DNA from: Vicinamibacterales bacterium
GTDB taxonomy: Bacteria; Acidobacteriota; Vicinamibacteria; Vicinamibacterales; UBA2999
Assembly: GCA_030680175.1 (NCBI GenBank)
Contig: JAUXWO010000123.1
Span: forward strand, 1-64,000
Direction of reading: 5' to 3'
DNA: 64,000 nucleotides
Shown in pieces: positions 52,216 through 60,196 of the stretch. Position numbers and translations under genes: made by a program. Every line of letters begins with the position of its first letter. The first letter of the stretch is position 1. The notes beneath the pieces were generated by a model. That model saw nothing but the letters and a program-made list of their open reading frames with translations, made no database searches and was not told the origin of the DNA.

Positions 52216-52713
52216 CTACCAGGGTGAGGGTTGCAGTGCGAGGGCAAGCTTCCGAAGCGCGGCGCGCAGCGCGCGGGCTTCACCCCGTTCGAGCAGCGCC
52301 ACCACCTGCCGGGCGTCTTCGAAGCGGTCGCGCACCGCGGGATCGACCCTGCGCACGCCGGCAGAAGTCAGGCGGACGATGGTGCCGCGCCGGTCGGCCG
52401 GGTCCGCCGACCGCTTCACGAGCCCGGCTTCCTCCAGACGGTCGATGCGGTGGGTCATGGCGCCCGACGAGAGGAGCAGCTCGCGCAGCAGCTGCTTCGG
52501 AGGGAGCCCCTCCGGGCCGTTTCGGCGGAGCGTCGCCAGCACGTCGAACTCCCAGACCGTGAGGTCGTGTTCCCGGAGCACGGCGGTGAGCCGCTCCTCC
52601 AGAAGCGCCCCGAGTCGCATGAGGCGGACGACGATCGCCATGGGCTCCGGGTCCAGGTCGGGGCGCGTCGCAGCCCACTGCGCCACGAGGTGGTCAGCAA
52701 AGTCGCGGCTCAT
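52216..52713 (-). CDS. MarR-family transcriptional regulator
   Basis: The 165-aa protein is a winged helix-turn-helix regulator. N-terminal dimer helices are followed by LTVWEFDVLATLRRNGPEGLPPKQLLRELLLSSGAMTHRIDRLEEAGLVKR (recognition helix) and the wing DRRGTIVRLTSAGV. It overlaps the end of the phzF gene by 4 nt (ATGA), so the regulator is made from the same transcript as the enzyme. The palindrome at 53691-53708 is a plausible operator for autoregulation of this two-gene unit. Confidence 0.9.
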   Translation of the reverse strand: MSRDFADHLVAQWAATRPDLDPEPMAIVVRLMRLGALLEERLTAVLREHDLTVWEFDVLATLRRNGPEGLPPKQLLRELLLSSGAMTHRIDRLEEAGLVKRSADPADRRGTIVRLTSAGVRRVDPAVRDRFEDARQVVALLERGEARALRAALRKLALALQPSPW

Positions 52714-53651
52714 CGCGACCCCGCAGGCAGGGGGTCGGCGCCGCTGTGGTCCTGTGCTGCGCGGACTGCGTCACCTGTGGCGGCGTCGGCGGAAGCCCAG
52801 GGCGGCGGCTCCAGCCATGCCGCGGGGCCGCTGACCGTGACCCCGCCCGCGACGGGAACCTCGACGTCGATACGACTCGGCCGGCCCATCGCGTGGCCCT
52901 GATGAATGACGAAGCGTGCCGGGGGCGTGATGAGCCCCGCGTCCCGCAGGTAGCCGCCGAGCGCCGCGGCCGCCGCGCCAGTGGCTGGATCTTCCACCAC
53001 GCCGCCCACGGGGAACGGATTGCGTGCGTGGAAGGTGCGCTCATCTTGGCGCCACACCAGTTGCAGCGTCGTGAGGCCGGCATCCAGCATGAGGCCCTTG
53101 AGGGCATCGAAGTCGTAGTCGAGCGCCTGCAGCCGGGAACGCTCGGCAACGGCCAGGACCAGGTGCCATGCGCCTGCCCACGCGAGCCTCGGTGGGATGG
53201 CGCGATCCAGGTCCTTCGCATGCCAGCCGAGTGCCGCGAGGACACCGTCAAGCAGCACGGGCGGCGGCTCGGCCTGCTGCGGTGCCACGGACTGCAGCGA
53301 GGCACGAACGCCCTCGTCGTCTCGGTCCACGCGGACGGCCACCTCGCCGATGACGGTGTCGAAGCGGTAGGTGCCCGTGCCCAGCAGTTCACCGAGCAGC
53401 ACGCCTGAAGCGATAGTGGCGTGCCCGCAGAACGAGACTTCGGCCTCCGGGCTGTAGTAACGGACCCGGTAGGCATCGTCTCCGGCGCCCGCGAGAAACG
53501 CCGTCTCCGAGTAGCCCACCTCCGCGGCGATGCGCTGCATCTCCGCCGGTCCGGGCAGGACGTGGCCGAGCCAGACACCGGCCGGGTTGCCGCCCTCGGG
53601 ATTGCGAGTGAACGCCGTCAGGCGCGCGAGGACTGGCAGGGTGATCGTCAT
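52710..53651 (-). CDS. PhzF-family isomerase
   Basis: The 313-aa protein matches the PhzF/DAP-epimerase-like fold: FTRNPEGGNPAGVWLG near the start, the catalytic glutamate in VGYSETAFL, FCGHATIASGVLLGE, then the second half with NPFPVGGVVEDPATGAAAAALGGYL and HQGHAMGRPSRIDVEV. No other phenazine genes are present, so the phenazine role is unlikely and the substrate is unknown. AAAGGAGG lies 7 bp upstream of ATG 53651. It forms an operon with the downstream MarR gene. Confidence 0.9.
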   Translation of the reverse strand: MTITLPVLARLTAFTRNPEGGNPAGVWLGHVLPGPAEMQRIAAEVGYSETAFLAGAGDDAYRVRYYSPEAEVSFCGHATIASGVLLGELLGTGTYRFDTVIGEVAVRVDRDDEGVRASLQSVAPQQAEPPPVLLDGVLAALGWHAKDLDRAIPPRLAWAGAWHLVLAVAERSRLQALDYDFDALKGLMLDAGLTTLQLVWRQDERTFHARNPFPVGGVVEDPATGAAAAALGGYLRDAGLITPPARFVIHQGHAMGRPSRIDVEVPVAGGVTVSGPAAWLEPPPWASADAATGDAVRAAQDHSGADPLPAGSR

Positions 53652-53690
53652 GTCACGGCCTCCTTTCGTCCTGTCAGCATGACGGTCATT

Positions 53691-53708
53691 TATCTCGACG
53701 TCAAGATA
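53691..53708. promoter_or_regulatory. MarR-type operator palindrome
   Basis: TATCTCGACGTCAAGATA is an 18-bp palindrome with one mismatched pair, 40 bp upstream of phzF. It has the AT-rich-ends/GAC-centre form common for MarR regulators. A partial further repeat (CTTGACATGGAGAT) follows. Confidence 0.6.
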
Positions 53709-53782
53709 CTTGACATGGAGATTGATCGCCAGGCCCGTCCATGAGGGTCAGGCCCGGCGGGCCGCGCCCGGCGGCGGGACGG

Positions 53783-53788
53783 TATGCT
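53783..53788 (+). promoter_or_regulatory. -10 element abutting sirtuin start
   Basis: TATGCT ends 6 bp before ATG 53795, in sequence that is otherwise almost entirely G and C. The intervening bases (GGAGCC) leave no properly spaced ribosome binding site. Confidence 0.45.
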
Positions 53789-53794
53789 GGAGCC

Positions 53795-54547
53795 ATGGCT
53801 TCCGTGTCGGCTGACGCGCGCCGCCTGGTCCGCGACGCGCGGCGCCTCGTCGTCCTGACGGGCGCCGGGATCTCCACCGACTCCGGCATCCCCGACTTCC
53901 GTGGACCGCAGGGCGTCTGGACGCTGAACCCGAAGGCCGAGCGGATGTCCGACATCCGCCACTACGTCAGCGACCCCGAGGTGCGCCGGCTGTCGTGGCA
54001 AAGCCGCCTCGCGCACCCGGCGTGGACAGCCGAGCCCAACGCCGGCCATCGCGCGCTCGTGTCGCTCGAACAGCGCGGCGGGCTGGTGGCGCTCGTCACC
54101 CAGAACATCGACGGCCTGCACCAGCGCGCCGGCAACAGCCCCGGCCGCGTCGTCGAGGTGCACGGCACGCTGCATCGGGCCGTCTGTCTGTCGTGCGGCA
54201 CGCGGTGCCCGATGCCGGAGGTGCTGGCGCGCGTGCGCGCGGGCGAGGAGGACCCGCCCTGCATGGACTGCGGCGGCATCCTCAAGAGCGACACGATCTC
54301 GTTCGGCCAGCCGCTCGACGTCGAGGTGATCGACCGCGCCGTGCACGCCGCGACCGGCGCGGACTGCCTCGTGGCCGTCGGTACGAGCCTCAGCGTGTAT
54401 CCCATTGCCGCGGTCGTGCCGATGGCCCGGACCGCCGGCGCACGCCTCGTCATCGTCAACGCGCAGCCCACGCCGTTCGACGCAATCGCCGATGCCGTGC
54501 TGCGCGACCCGATTGGTGACGTCCTGCCCGCGCTGTGCGACGGCTAG
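53795..54547 (+). CDS. Sir2-family NAD-dependent protein deacylase
   Basis: The 250-aa sirtuin shows the NAD-binding GAGISTDSGIPDFRG, TQNIDGLH, the catalytic histidine in VEVHGTLH, a zinc ribbon CLSCGTRC...CMDC, and VGTSLSVYPIA. It lacks the Ala-x-x-Tyr-x-x-Arg signature of CobB-type desuccinylases in the cofactor loop, so an acetyl-lysine preference is more likely. It is cytoplasmic. ATG 53795 is preceded at 6 bp by TATGCT, consistent with a leaderless message. Confidence 0.93.
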   Translation: MASVSADARRLVRDARRLVVLTGAGISTDSGIPDFRGPQGVWTLNPKAERMSDIRHYVSDPEVRRLSWQSRLAHPAWTAEPNAGHRALVSLEQRGGLVALVTQNIDGLHQRAGNSPGRVVEVHGTLHRAVCLSCGTRCPMPEVLARVRAGEEDPPCMDCGGILKSDTISFGQPLDVEVIDRAVHAATGADCLVAVGTSLSVYPIAAVVPMARTAGARLVIVNAQPTPFDAIADAVLRDPIGDVLPALCDG

Positions 54548-54606
54548 CTGCAGCCGTCAGGACCGCCAGGCGATCGGCCACCCCCGTCGGGACGAGCGGT
54601 CCGGCC

Positions 54607-54612
54607 TATACT
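54607..54612 (+). promoter_or_regulatory. -10 element abutting glutaminyl cyclase start
   Basis: TATACT ends 6 bp before ATG 54619; no ribosome binding site. Confidence 0.5.
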
Positions 54613-54618
54613 GACGGG

Positions 54619-55452
54619 ATGTTGCCGTCCCCACGGACCTCAGCCATTCGCGCAGGCCTCGTACGGCTCGGCGTGGCGTCCCTGGTCGCGACCATCGCGG
54701 CCGGCGCGGTCGTCACCGGCGCTCACGTCCGCGACGACGATGCGCAGCGTGCGGCGGCGCCCGTCTACGGCCACCGCGTCATCACGTCGTATCCGCACGA
54801 CCCGGCTGCGTTCACGCAGGGCCTGTTGTACCGCGACGGCGTGCTGTATGAAAGCACGGGCCTGTACGGAGAGTCGTCGCTCAGGCGCGTCGAACTCGAG
54901 ACCGGCAAGGTGCTGCAGCGCATCAGCGTGCCACGGCAGTACTTCGCCGAGGGGCTCGCGCTCGTCGGCGACGCGCTCGTGCAGTTGACCTGGCAGGAGC
55001 ACACGGGGCTGGTCTACGACCGGCGCACGTTCCAGCAGCGCCGCACGTTCACGTATCCGACCGAGGGCTGGGGCATCGACTACGACGAGCGGGGCGGCCT
55101 CGTGATGAGCGACGGCAGCGACCGGCTGTCCTTCCTCGACCCCCAGACGTTTGCGGTGGTGCGCACGCTGCCGGTGGTGGATGCGGGGCGGCCGGTGACG
55201 AACCTGAACGAGCTCGAGTGGATCGAGGGCGAGATCTGGGCGAATGTGTGGATGACGGACCGGCTGGTCCGGATCAACCCGTCGACCGGGGTCGTCGCGA
55301 GCTGGGTGAACCTCGACACCCTGTGGCCGCGCGCCGAGCGGCCCCCGACGGCGGATGTGCTGAACGGCATCGCGTATGACCGCGACCGCCGGCGCATCTT
55401 CGTAACCGGCAAGAACTGGCCGCGCCTGTATCACATCGCGGTTACACAGTAG
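54619..55452 (+). CDS. Exported glutaminyl-peptide cyclotransferase (papaya type)
   Basis: The 277-aa protein has an N-terminal membrane anchor or signal (about 12-35) and a five-bladed propeller of the plant/bacterial glutaminyl cyclase family. Motifs are YPHDPAAFTQGLLYRDGVLYESTGLYGESSLR, FAEGLALVGDALVQLTWQEHTGLVYDR, NLNELEWIEGEIWANVW and the closing NGIAYDRDRRRIFVTGKNWPRLYHI. It converts N-terminal glutamine of exported peptides to pyroglutamate. A perfect 20-bp inverted repeat begins on the base after its stop. Confidence 0.92.
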   Translation: MLPSPRTSAIRAGLVRLGVASLVATIAAGAVVTGAHVRDDDAQRAAAPVYGHRVITSYPHDPAAFTQGLLYRDGVLYESTGLYGESSLRRVELETGKVLQRISVPRQYFAEGLALVGDALVQLTWQEHTGLVYDRRTFQQRRTFTYPTEGWGIDYDERGGLVMSDGSDRLSFLDPQTFAVVRTLPVVDAGRPVTNLNELEWIEGEIWANVWMTDRLVRINPSTGVVASWVNLDTLWPRAERPPTADVLNGIAYDRDRRRIFVTGKNWPRLYHIAVTQ

Positions 55453-55505
55453 CCCTGGGGTCAGATCTTGATCCTTGCGCTCAGAATCAAGATCTGACCC
55501 CAGGG
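55453..55505. repeat. Perfect 20-bp inverted repeat (REP-like)
   Basis: Left arm 55453-55472 and right arm 55486-55505 are exact reverse complements around a 13-bp centre. They contain GGGGTCAGATCTTGAT. It differs in sequence from the 134-bp family but shares the GGGGTC start. It may also act as a terminator for the preceding gene. Confidence 0.85.
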
Positions 55506-55538
55506 ATATCTCAGAATCTGCCACCTAGGAGTACGTAA

Positions 55539-56324
55539 ATGACGATCCGACTGCTGACCCGACTCGCGACGATGGCCGTGTGCACAGCGGCGGTGGCCTG
55601 TGGTGGGGGGGCGCCGCAGGATCAGGCGGCCACGCCGGCGGCCCCGACGGCGGCGGCCGACACCCGGCCCGTGGCCGAGCTGGGCAACAGCACGGTGAGC
55701 GGCGTCATCACCTTCGAGGGCGCCGTGCCCGCCCCGCGGCCGGTGCGGATGTCGTCGGATCCGGGGTGCCTGCCCGCCGGGGAGGGCGCGACGTCCGAAG
55801 CGCTGATGGTCGCCGAGGGCGGCGGTCTCCAGAACGTGTTCGTCTACGTGAAGGACGGCCTCGGTGACGCGCGCTTCCCGGTGTCCACGACGCCGGTCAT
55901 CCTCGACCAGGACGGCTGCCGCTATACGCCGCATGTCCTCGGCGCGCAGGTCGGCCAGCCGGTCGAAATCCGCAACAGCGACCGGACGCTCCACAACGTC
56001 CACACCACGCCGGCCACCAACCGCGGATTCAACTTCGGCCAGCCGGCGGGTGTGCCCGCCGTGACACGGACCTTCGACGCGCCGGAAGTGATGGTGCCGT
56101 TCAAATGCGACGTCCATCCGTGGATGAGCGCGTACCTCGGCATCGTGCCGCACCCGTTCTTCGCGGTGAGCGCCGCCGATGGCCGCTTCGAGATTCCACG
56201 CCTCCCTGCCGGCACCTACACGCTCGAAGCCTGGCACGAGGAGCTGGGCGTGCAGACGATGCAGATCACCGTGGACGGCACCTCCCCGGCAGAAGCGGCA
56301 TTCACGTTCAAGCCGGCCAGTTAG
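55539..56324 (+). CDS. Cupredoxin-like lipoprotein
   Basis: The 261-aa product has a lipoprotein signal with cleavage at the cysteine of AVACGGG. The mature chain is a plastocyanin-like beta-sandwich with type-1 copper ligands visible as H in NVH (TLHNVHTT), C and H in PFKCDVHPWM, followed by a small carboxypeptidase-regulatory-like repeat (RFEIPRLPAGTYTLEAWHEELGV). TAGGAG lies upstream of ATG 55539. Its position opposite the cytochrome oxidase genes suggests electron transfer or copper delivery to the oxidase, which is inference. Confidence 0.82.
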   Translation: MTIRLLTRLATMAVCTAAVACGGGAPQDQAATPAAPTAAADTRPVAELGNSTVSGVITFEGAVPAPRPVRMSSDPGCLPAGEGATSEALMVAEGGGLQNVFVYVKDGLGDARFPVSTTPVILDQDGCRYTPHVLGAQVGQPVEIRNSDRTLHNVHTTPATNRGFNFGQPAGVPAVTRTFDAPEVMVPFKCDVHPWMSAYLGIVPHPFFAVSAADGRFEIPRLPAGTYTLEAWHEELGVQTMQITVDGTSPAEAAFTFKPAS

Positions 56325-56329
56325 AGACC

Positions 56330-56479
56330 ACGTACAAACACGAAGCACACGAAGGCCACGAAGGCCACGAAGACGCACGAAACACACGCCATTCAGGGAT
56401 CCGGTTCCGAACCGGATCGTGAAGAAGAGCGTTCTCCGTGCGTCTCTTCGTGTCCTTCGTGTCCTTCGTGTTTGTACGT
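56330..56479. repeat. Long inverted repeat of 9-bp units with central palindrome
   Basis: Left arm (56330-56379) begins ACGTACAAACACGAAG and continues in CGAAGGCCA-type 9-bp units. The right arm (56437-56479) is its imperfect reverse complement with one unit fewer. Between them is a second palindrome with 10-bp arms GATCCGGTTC and GAACCGGATC at 56398-56418. The structure fills the spacer between two convergent genes. Confidence 0.88.
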
Positions 56480-56485
56480 ACGTGA

Positions 56486-57232
56486 TCAGTACGCGGGGAG
56501 GTACTTGGCTTCCTCGGCCAGCCACGCCTGGAACTCGTCCGGCGTCTGGATGCGGTAGATGCCGCGCATGCGGAAGTGGGCCAGGCCGCAGAGCTGCGCG
56601 CAGACGATCTCCCACTGCCCCGTCTCGCTCGGCGTGAACCACACCGGCTGGAGGACGCCGGGAATCGCGTCCTGCTTCACGCGCATCTGCGGCAGCGCGA
56701 AGCTGTGAATCACGTCCTTCGTCGACAGCCAGATGATCGCGGGACGGCCCACCGGCAGGTTCAGCTCGTTGACGAGCGTCAGGTCGTCACGGCCGGCGGG
56801 ATCGCGCCGGTCCAGGCCGAGGGGGTTGTCGGCGCTGACGAGATCGCTGCTGGTGCGGCCGAACACCCCGTCAGGCCCCGGGTAGTGCACGTTCCACGCG
56901 AACTGCTCCGCCACGACCCGCACCACCGTGCTGCCCTGCTCCGCGGGCAGCGCATCCACCTGGCGGCTCCAGAACGGAATCGCGAAGAAGACCAGCAGCA
57001 CGACCTCGGAGACGAGCACGCCCGCCTCGGCCCAGGTCGACCAGCGGCTGCGCACGCCGTGATAGGACGCACGGGGATTCCGCCCACGGCGGAAGCGCAC
57101 CAGCACGTAGGTGAAGTAGGTGCTCCAGCCGACGAACATCACCAGCATCAGCCAGTGCACGAGGGCCATGAGGCGATCCACTTCGACCGCATGCGCCGAG
57201 GCGCCGACGGGCATCCCGAGCCACTCGATCAC
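56486..57232 (-). CDS. ctaC: Cytochrome c oxidase subunit II
   Basis: Subunit II takes electrons into the CuA centre of the oxidase. The 248-aa protein has two membrane helices (about 22-46 and 70-88) and a periplasmic cupredoxin domain. CuA ligands are visible: H176 (VIHSFALP), C211, C215, H219 and M222 in CAQLCGLAHFRM. The aromatic QFAWNVHY electron-entry block is at 110-117. No fused cytochrome c domain follows, so this is an aa3- rather than caa3-type subunit. Its start overlaps the stop of the 73-aa gene by 4 nt. It is the last gene of the oxidase operon. Confidence 0.95.
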   Translation of the reverse strand: MIEWLGMPVGASAHAVEVDRLMALVHWLMLVMFVGWSTYFTYVLVRFRRGRNPRASYHGVRSRWSTWAEAGVLVSEVVLLVFFAIPFWSRQVDALPAEQGSTVVRVVAEQFAWNVHYPGPDGVFGRTSSDLVSADNPLGLDRRDPAGRDDLTLVNELNLPVGRPAIIWLSTKDVIHSFALPQMRVKQDAIPGVLQPVWFTPSETGQWEIVCAQLCGLAHFRMRGIYRIQTPDEFQAWLAEEAKYLPAY

Positions 57233-57450
57233 GGGACCGGCGTCCCTTCCACCGCATCGAGCGGCGCCCGGCGCGCGGGTGCATGGTCCACCAGATGTGC
57301 CGACGCACGCGACCGGCGCGCGAGCACGACGATGAAACGCGCGAGGACGCCAAGCACGACGGCGGTCACGCCGAGCAGCACGAAGATGCCGACGTTGAGG
57401 CTCTCGCGGACGACCTCATCCTCGCCGCCGAAGCACACCGGACACGCCAT
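57229..57450 (-). CDS. Small CPVC-motif membrane protein within the oxidase operon
   Basis: The 73-aa product starts MACPVCFGGEDEVVRESLNVG, then has one membrane helix (about 20-42) and a basic/histidine-containing tail. It overlaps ctaC by 4 nt and the upstream subunit IV gene by 1 nt, so it is translated as part of the oxidase operon. The N-terminal CPVC could bind metal or form a disulfide. It may be an accessory subunit or a copper/heme assembly factor; I know of no characterised function. Confidence 0.75.
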   Translation of the reverse strand: MACPVCFGGEDEVVRESLNVGIFVLLGVTAVVLGVLARFIVVLARRSRASAHLVDHAPARRAPLDAVEGTPVP

Positions 57451-57779
57451 CAGCGGGGCCCCTCCGAGAACGCGTCGCCAAACCCGGTGCCGAACAGCCG
57501 ATCCGCATCCGCGCCGAGGAGCAGAACGAAGAGCACCACGACCAGCACCGCCGTCAGCACGAGCGTCCCGTAGACGAGCGCGTGCTCGCCCTTCAGGTGC
57601 ATGAACACCGCCGCCACGAGCGCGGCCTTGAGCGATGCCACGGCGAGCGCCAGCGCGACCGTCGGCGCCGTCGGCAGATCGAGGTACGACAGCGCGACCG
57701 TCACGACGGTCAGCGCCAGCAGGGCCCCGAGCGTCGTCAGGTAGGCGCGCGTCTCCGCCTGATAGGTCGCGTCACTCAT
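57450..57779 (-). CDS. ctaF: Cytochrome c oxidase subunit IV (prokaryotic type)
   Basis: The 109-aa protein has three hydrophobic helices (about 13-32, 39-60 and 67-90) with ASLKAALVAAVFMHLKGE, the pattern of the small subunit IV of bacterial oxidases. It stabilises the complex and lacks cofactors. Its stop overlaps the next ATG by 1 nt (TGATG). A heptamer repeat spacer separates it from the preceding subunit III gene. Confidence 0.88.
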   Translation of the reverse strand: MSDATYQAETRAYLTTLGALLALTVVTVALSYLDLPTAPTVALALAVASLKAALVAAVFMHLKGEHALVYGTLVLTAVLVVVLFVLLLGADADRLFGTGFGDAFSEGPR

Positions 57780-57790
57780 CGAGCACTTCT

Positions 57791-57857
57791 GTCGGCTCTC
57801 GGCTGTCGGCTCTCGGCGACGAACCGTTCACCGTTGACCGTTGACCGTTGACCGTTT
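57791..57857. repeat. Heptamer repeats (CGGCTNT and GTTGACC families)
   Basis: Four CGGCTNT-type units (57791-57817) and about five GTTGACC-type units (57823-57857) fill the spacer inside the oxidase operon. They reach the stop codon of the subunit III gene. Confidence 0.85.
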
Positions 57858-58446
57858 ACAGGAGGTACAACACCGGAAACAGGAAGATCCATACCACATC
57901 GACGAAGTGCCAATAGAGCCCGGCGACCTCGATGCGTCCCGTGAAGCGTGCCGGATCGGTGCGCCACATCCGCACCCCGGGCCCCCACAGGTAGAGGTTT
58001 ACGACGAGGCCGCCGACCACGTGCAACGCGTGGAGTCCCGTCAGCGTGAAGTACAGCGCAAGGAAGTTGTCGGTCGCGGGGACGAGCCCCTGCGCGAACT
58101 TGTCGCTGTACTCGAACGCCTTCACGACGAGGAACGCCGCGCCTCCCAGGATCGTGAGGCCCATGAAGCGGCGGTACGCGTCGATGCGCCCCGCCCGTAC
58201 CGCCGCGAGCGCCAGCACGATCGTGGCCGACGAGACGATCAGAATCACGGTGTTGAGCGTGGCCAGCGGCACGCTGAGCACCGCCGACTGGTCCGGCCAT
58301 GTCTCGGCGCCCATGCGCAGCAGCGCGTAGGCCGAGAACAGCGACCCGAAGAGCATCACCTCGGACGCCAGGAACAGCCAGATCCCGATCTTCGGATTGG
58401 TGAGCCCCGTGTCGGGCCGCGGCTCGCTCGTGTACGGGATCTCCAC
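57856..58446 (-). CDS. ctaE: Cytochrome c oxidase subunit III
   Basis: The 196-aa protein has five membrane helices, the short bacterial form. Typical residues include [20 protein letters not shown] (with the conserved glutamate), [16 protein letters not shown] and [27 protein letters not shown] 58446 overlaps the ctaD TAG by 1 nt (TAGTG). A much longer frame upstream in this phase only shadows ctaD. Confidence 0.94.
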   Translation of the reverse strand: MEIPYTSEPRPDTGLTNPKIGIWLFLASEVMLFGSLFSAYALLRMGAETWPDQSAVLSVPLATLNTVILIVSSATIVLALAAVRAGRIDAYRRFMGLTILGGAAFLVVKAFEYSDKFAQGLVPATDNFLALYFTLTGLHALHVVGGLVVNLYLWGPGVRMWRTDPARFTGRIEVAGLYWHFVDVVWIFLFPVLYLL

Positions 58447-60158
58447 TACGCGCCCGCCTTCGCGTCCGGGACGTGCTGCGGCAGGAAGTCCACGTCCATG
58501 CCGGGCACGCTGTACTCGTACGGTCCGCGATACACGCGTGGCAGCTCGTCGAAGTTGCCGTGCGCGCGCGGCGGTGTCGGCGCCGCCCACTCGAGCGTCG
58601 TCGCCTCCCACGGGTTCGCCGTCACCCGGCGCCCGCCCTTGAGGCTCATGAAGAGGTTGACGATGAAGAAGACCTGAACGAGGGCCAGGCCGAACGCGGC
58701 GTGCGCCATCGGCACGTTGAGGTAGAGCACGGGTTCGGCGTGCTGGTAGATCGCGCCGCCATCCCACAACCGCCGGTTCACGCCGGCCATCCCCTGCATC
58801 AGCATCGGGAAGAAGATCAGGTTCATCGTCACGAGCGATCCGGCGAAGTGGAGGCGCCCGAGCGTCTCGTTCATCATCCGCCCGGTGATCTTCGGGAACC
58901 AGTGGTAGATGCCGGCGAACAGCGCGAAGATCGTGCCCGGCGCGACCAGGTAGTGGAAGTGCCCGACGACGTAGTTGGTGTCGTGCAGGGGGATGTCGGT
59001 GGCGGCGAGGCCGAGCGGGAGGCCCGTCAGCCCGCCAATGCCGAACATCGGCAGGAACGCGAGCGCGAAGAGCATCGGCGTGTTGAAGCGAATCGATCCG
59101 CCGTGCAGCGACAGCACCAGCGCGCTCAGCACGATCACCGACGGGATCGAGATGATCATCGTCGTCGCCTGGAAGATGGCGCTGATGGTCGTGCCCATGC
59201 CCGTCAGGTACATGTGGTGCGCCCAGACGGTGAACGACAGGAACCCGAGCACGAAGATCGAGTAGACCATCAGCCGGTAGCCGAACACGGGCTTCCGGCT
59301 GTTGTTGGCGATGATCTCCGCGACGATGCCCATGGCGGGCAGCACGAGGACGTACACCTCGGGGTGCGCGAGGAACCAGAAGAGGTGCTGCCAGAGCAGC
59401 GCGCTCCCGCCGCCGGCGACGTCCACGGCCTGTCCGCCGACCATCAGCCCGCTCGGCAGAAAGAAGCTCGTGCCGGCGAGCCGGTCCATGCCCTGAAGGA
59501 TCGCGGCGGCCTGCAGCGCGGGAAACGCGAGCAGCAGGAGGAACGACGTGATGAGCTGCGTCCAGACGAAGAACGGCAGCCGGAACCACGTCATACCCGG
59601 CGCGCGCAGCTGGACGATCGTGGTGATGAAGTTGACCGCGCCGAGCAGCGACGACAAGACGAGCAGCAGCATCCCGGCGAGCCACCACGTCTGCCCCTGC
59701 GGCGCGAAGTCGGCCAGCGGCGGGTACGACGTCCAGCCGGACATTGCGGCCCCGCCGGGCACGAAGAAGCTGGCGAGCATCACGACGCCGCCGGCCGCGT
59801 AGAACCAGTAGCTCGCAAGGTTCAACCGCGGGAACGCCATGTCGGGCGCCCCGATCTGGAGCGGCACGAGGTAGTTGCCGAAGGCGCCCACGGCGAGGGG
59901 CACGACGCCCAGGAACACCATGATGGTGCCGTGCATGGCGCCGAGCTGGTTGTAGAACTCGGGCAGCATGATGCCGCCCGGCGCGTTGACCTCGCCGACG
60001 AGGAGCGTCAGGAGCGGCAGGGGTTGCCCGGCGTACGCCTGCTGCCAGCGGATGAGCACGGCCAGCGAGAAGCCGACCAGCAGGAAGAAGAGGCTGGTGA
60101 AGGCGTACTGGAGACCGATGACCTTGTGGTCTGTCGAGAACAGGTATCTACGCAGCAA
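58446..60158 (-). CDS. ctaD: Cytochrome c oxidase subunit I
   Basis: Subunit I carries heme a, heme a3 and CuB. The twelve-helix protein shows [15 protein letters not shown] (heme a ligand), [15 protein letters not shown] (CuB histidine, cross-linked Tyr and K/D-channel Glu), VWAHHMYL (CuB pair) and [11 protein letters not shown] (heme a and a3 histidines). I place the start at TTG 60158 (570 aa). A promoter TTGCAG-18-TAAGAT ends 8 bp before it, inside the longer frame that would begin at GTG 60251 and nearly abut the divergent gene. The first residues [15 protein letters not shown] then match usual N-termini. The choice of start is inference. Confidence 0.93.
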   Translation of the reverse strand: MLRRYLFSTDHKVIGLQYAFTSLFFLLVGFSLAVLIRWQQAYAGQPLPLLTLLVGEVNAPGGIMLPEFYNQLGAMHGTIMVFLGVVPLAVGAFGNYLVPLQIGAPDMAFPRLNLASYWFYAAGGVVMLASFFVPGGAAMSGWTSYPPLADFAPQGQTWWLAGMLLLVLSSLLGAVNFITTIVQLRAPGMTWFRLPFFVWTQLITSFLLLLAFPALQAAAILQGMDRLAGTSFFLPSGLMVGGQAVDVAGGGSALLWQHLFWFLAHPEVYVLVLPAMGIVAEIIANNSRKPVFGYRLMVYSIFVLGFLSFTVWAHHMYLTGMGTTISAIFQATTMIISIPSVIVLSALVLSLHGGSIRFNTPMLFALAFLPMFGIGGLTGLPLGLAATDIPLHDTNYVVGHFHYLVAPGTIFALFAGIYHWFPKITGRMMNETLGRLHFAGSLVTMNLIFFPMLMQGMAGVNRRLWDGGAIYQHAEPVLYLNVPMAHAAFGLALVQVFFIVNLFMSLKGGRRVTANPWEATTLEWAAPTPPRAHGNFDELPRVYRGPYEYSVPGMDVDFLPQHVPDAKAGA

Positions 60159-60166
60159 GTTGGGGT

Positions 60167-60196
60167 ATCTTAACCACGCGGTTCGAAGGGCTGCAA
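60167..60196 (-). promoter_or_regulatory. Promoter of the oxidase operon
   Basis: Minus strand: TTGCAG (60196-60191), 18 bp, TAAGAT (60172-60167). It lies 8 bp upstream of the proposed TTG start, giving an almost leaderless mRNA. Confidence 0.5.

Noticed and set aside
51729-52283. A 184-aa version of the tautomerase with an N-terminal extension
   Set aside because: The extension translates a degraded MarR fragment, and the enzyme needs proline directly after the initiator methionine.
52710-53651. A phenazine biosynthesis locus
   Set aside because: Only a PhzF-family protein is present; no other phenazine genes are in the window, and PhzF homologues are widespread outside that pathway.
57856-59688. 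A 610-aa frame ending in subunit III
   Set aside because: Only the last 196 residues are subunit III. The upstream part overlaps ctaD in another frame, and the TAGTG junction gives the natural start.
58473-60173. A 566-aa plus-strand open frame
   Set aside because: It is antisense to ctaD and rich in His, Arg and Glu without motifs.
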